From the NCBI RefSeq assembly GCF_000972845.2, contig NC_040016.1, forward strand, positions 11,180,701-11,244,700: a DNA stretch of 64,000 bases, given 5' to 3'. This stretch comes from Larimichthys crocea (Eukaryota > Chordata > Actinopteri > Sciaenidae). Shown here in pieces: positions 62,762-64,000 of this stretch. Under the pieces are notes generated by a model. The model saw only the letters and a program-made list of their open reading frames with translations, was not told the DNA's origin and searched no databases. A program made the position numbers and the translations under genes. How positions within the stretch are numbered: the first letter of the stretch is position 1; each line of letters opens with the position of its first letter.

Positions 62762-63239
62762 CTGAAAGAGAAAAAACACAAACATGAAAGGAGATCATGA
62801 ATTCTTTTTATGCATTATAACTTATTCTGCATTCTGATCTAATACGAACAAAGGTTTGCGTAAAAGAGTTTGACTGCTGGCAGTCCACTGAAGCGAACAG
62901 GTTTCTGTAACAAGTTTCTGTAACACTTGCAGTTGCACAGCTGTGATATATAGAGTGGAGGATTGTTGGCCGAGTACAGGCCCCATCTTGCTGAGAAAAG
63001 TTTAACAGGGCGAGTTTAAATTTGGCCTGCGGTCAAGTAACTCACAGAATTATCACACCTCATAATGAGATCTGCACCGTGTGTCTTTTTTAACCGATGA
63101 AAAGGGGTGGCTGAAAAAAATTTGAAACTGTGTCAGCAGATTTTGCCGTACTTAAAATTATCACCGGCAAATTGGCTGGAATTAAAATCAATTTGATGAA
63201 ATTGCATTTCAATAAACACCGTCATAGAAAGACTACACT
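62762..63239 (-). other. srsf3 upstream intron, no exon identified
   Basis: This follows the acceptor of the first visible RRM exon. I find no convincing ATG-containing exon with a good donor on the minus strand here. The sequence is not CpG-rich, so the promoter is probably outside the window. Confidence 0.5.
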
Positions 63240-63805
63240 ATATATGTAGTACTTTCCACAGGCGACAGTGGAGTAAGTGCGCCTGATCCTCGACATCTGG
63301 ACTCCTGGTTGTCCCCAGAACCTCCACAAAGAAGTTTGGTGAGGCCGTTTTTAGCTTCGGCGACCCCCCATCTCTGAAACAACCTTCCTATGGATCTGAG
63401 GGACTGCACCTCTGTAGACATTTTTAAAAAACAACTTAAGACATACCTCTTTAGCTTGGCTTTCACCTAAGGTGCCTGGCCATTCACTGCTGAGTTTTTA
63501 TGTCCTGATCACTCCCTGTTACTTTTATCTCTGGTGCTTATTTACCGTACAGGTCTTATCTACTTTTACTGCAACTGTTCTTTAAATTATGCTTTTTACC
63601 CTATAGGTCTTAATTTTTCTTCTTATTTGTTTCGTTGTTGTAGTTTTTTATGCTTTTTACTTTTCTTCTAATCTATAGTTTTTCATGCAACTGCTCTCTT
63701 ACCTTAAGATCTGTTAATTTTTGTCTATTTCCGTTTTTACTCTGCTCTGTGAAGCACTTTGGACTTCGACTCTGTATGAAAGGTGCTATATAAATACATA
63801 AAGTT
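63240..63805 (+). mobile_element. L2/CR1-type LINE 3' fragment
   Basis: The plus-strand frame reads SLVRPFLASATPHLWNNLP, then LRDCTSVDIFKKQLKTYLF and SLAFT-stop (63330-63470). This is the typical end of an L2/CR1-clade ORF2. The 3' tail contains TGTGAAGCACTTTGGACTTC and GGTGCTATATAAATA. The copy is 5'-truncated and inverted relative to srsf3. Confidence 0.75.
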
Positions 63806-64000
63806 GAGGTTGACGTGGCACAGTAGTGTTTTGTTGTCTTATAATGACGCACTTAACCAGAACTAGTTTGCATGTCCATCCCTCCCCACCCGAGTACAGC
63901 TGCAAAGATCACAAACAAATATGCAGGGAGCTGAGAGCGTGAGGTGTGTCAGGGTCTGAACAGCTTTGTTCAAACTATTTCTGTGGTTTTCCACATCAGG
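63806..64000. other. Right edge, no feature seen
   Basis: Presumed further intron of srsf3. Nothing recognisable. Confidence 0.35.

Overview
The window is vertebrate nuclear DNA, most likely from a spiny-rayed teleost fish. It has multi-exon genes with GT/AG introns, AATAAA signals, an AT-rich intergenic background, and relics of fish repeats: a Rex3 retrotransposon, L1- and L2/CR1-type LINE tails, and MITEs full of the word AAGTA. Exons were joined by hand from splice consensus, reading-frame phase and family resemblance. No search, alignment program or transcript data was available.

Layout. 1-3178: AT-rich, no gene, ending in a plus-strand AATAAA; probably the tail of a 3' UTR whose gene lies to the left. 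3618-4250: minus-strand LINE remnant. 4630-10630 (minus): a 12-exon class II GLUT sugar transporter of 494 aa. 13588-23784 (minus): a second 12-exon GLUT of 503 aa, the clearer SLC2A11 relative. Ten of its 12 exons match the first gene in length, so the pair is an old tandem duplication. The largest intron of the second gene holds a TIR-bounded DNA transposon with a GC-rich, internally deleted Rex3 inside. 27078-31914 (plus): TGFA, an EGF-family growth factor precursor with a duplicated Ser/Thr-rich stalk exon and a last coding micro-exon that restores the C-terminal Val-Val. 36010-36875 (minus): HDHD3. 38965-42017 (plus): TRUB2, divergent from HDHD3 across a short promoter with an NRF-1-type palindrome. 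44405-58618 (minus): a RAB44-like giant Rab GTPase of about 3,190 aa, most of it in one 8.8-kb exon of acidic repeats. 59917-62761 (minus, 5' end outside the window): SRSF3, with a recognisable 441-nt poison exon in the intron after the RRM exons.

The genes are not one pathway. They cover membrane sugar transport (two GLUTs), EGFR ligand signalling (TGFA), a HAD hydrolase (HDHD3), mitochondrial RNA pseudouridylation (TRUB2), vesicle traffic (RAB44) and splicing control (SRSF3). RAB44 next to SRSF3 matches my memory of human 6p21, where SRSF3, CDKN1A and RAB44 are close, and supports both names.

Most unusual parts: the RAB44-like protein, with eleven spaced copies of a basic RRKLGSSRRN-type motif in an acidic disordered chain and about 1-kb near-identical tandem repeats; the duplicated mucin-like stalk of TGFA; and the SRSF3 poison exon together with the missing start Met in the first visible SRSF3 exon.
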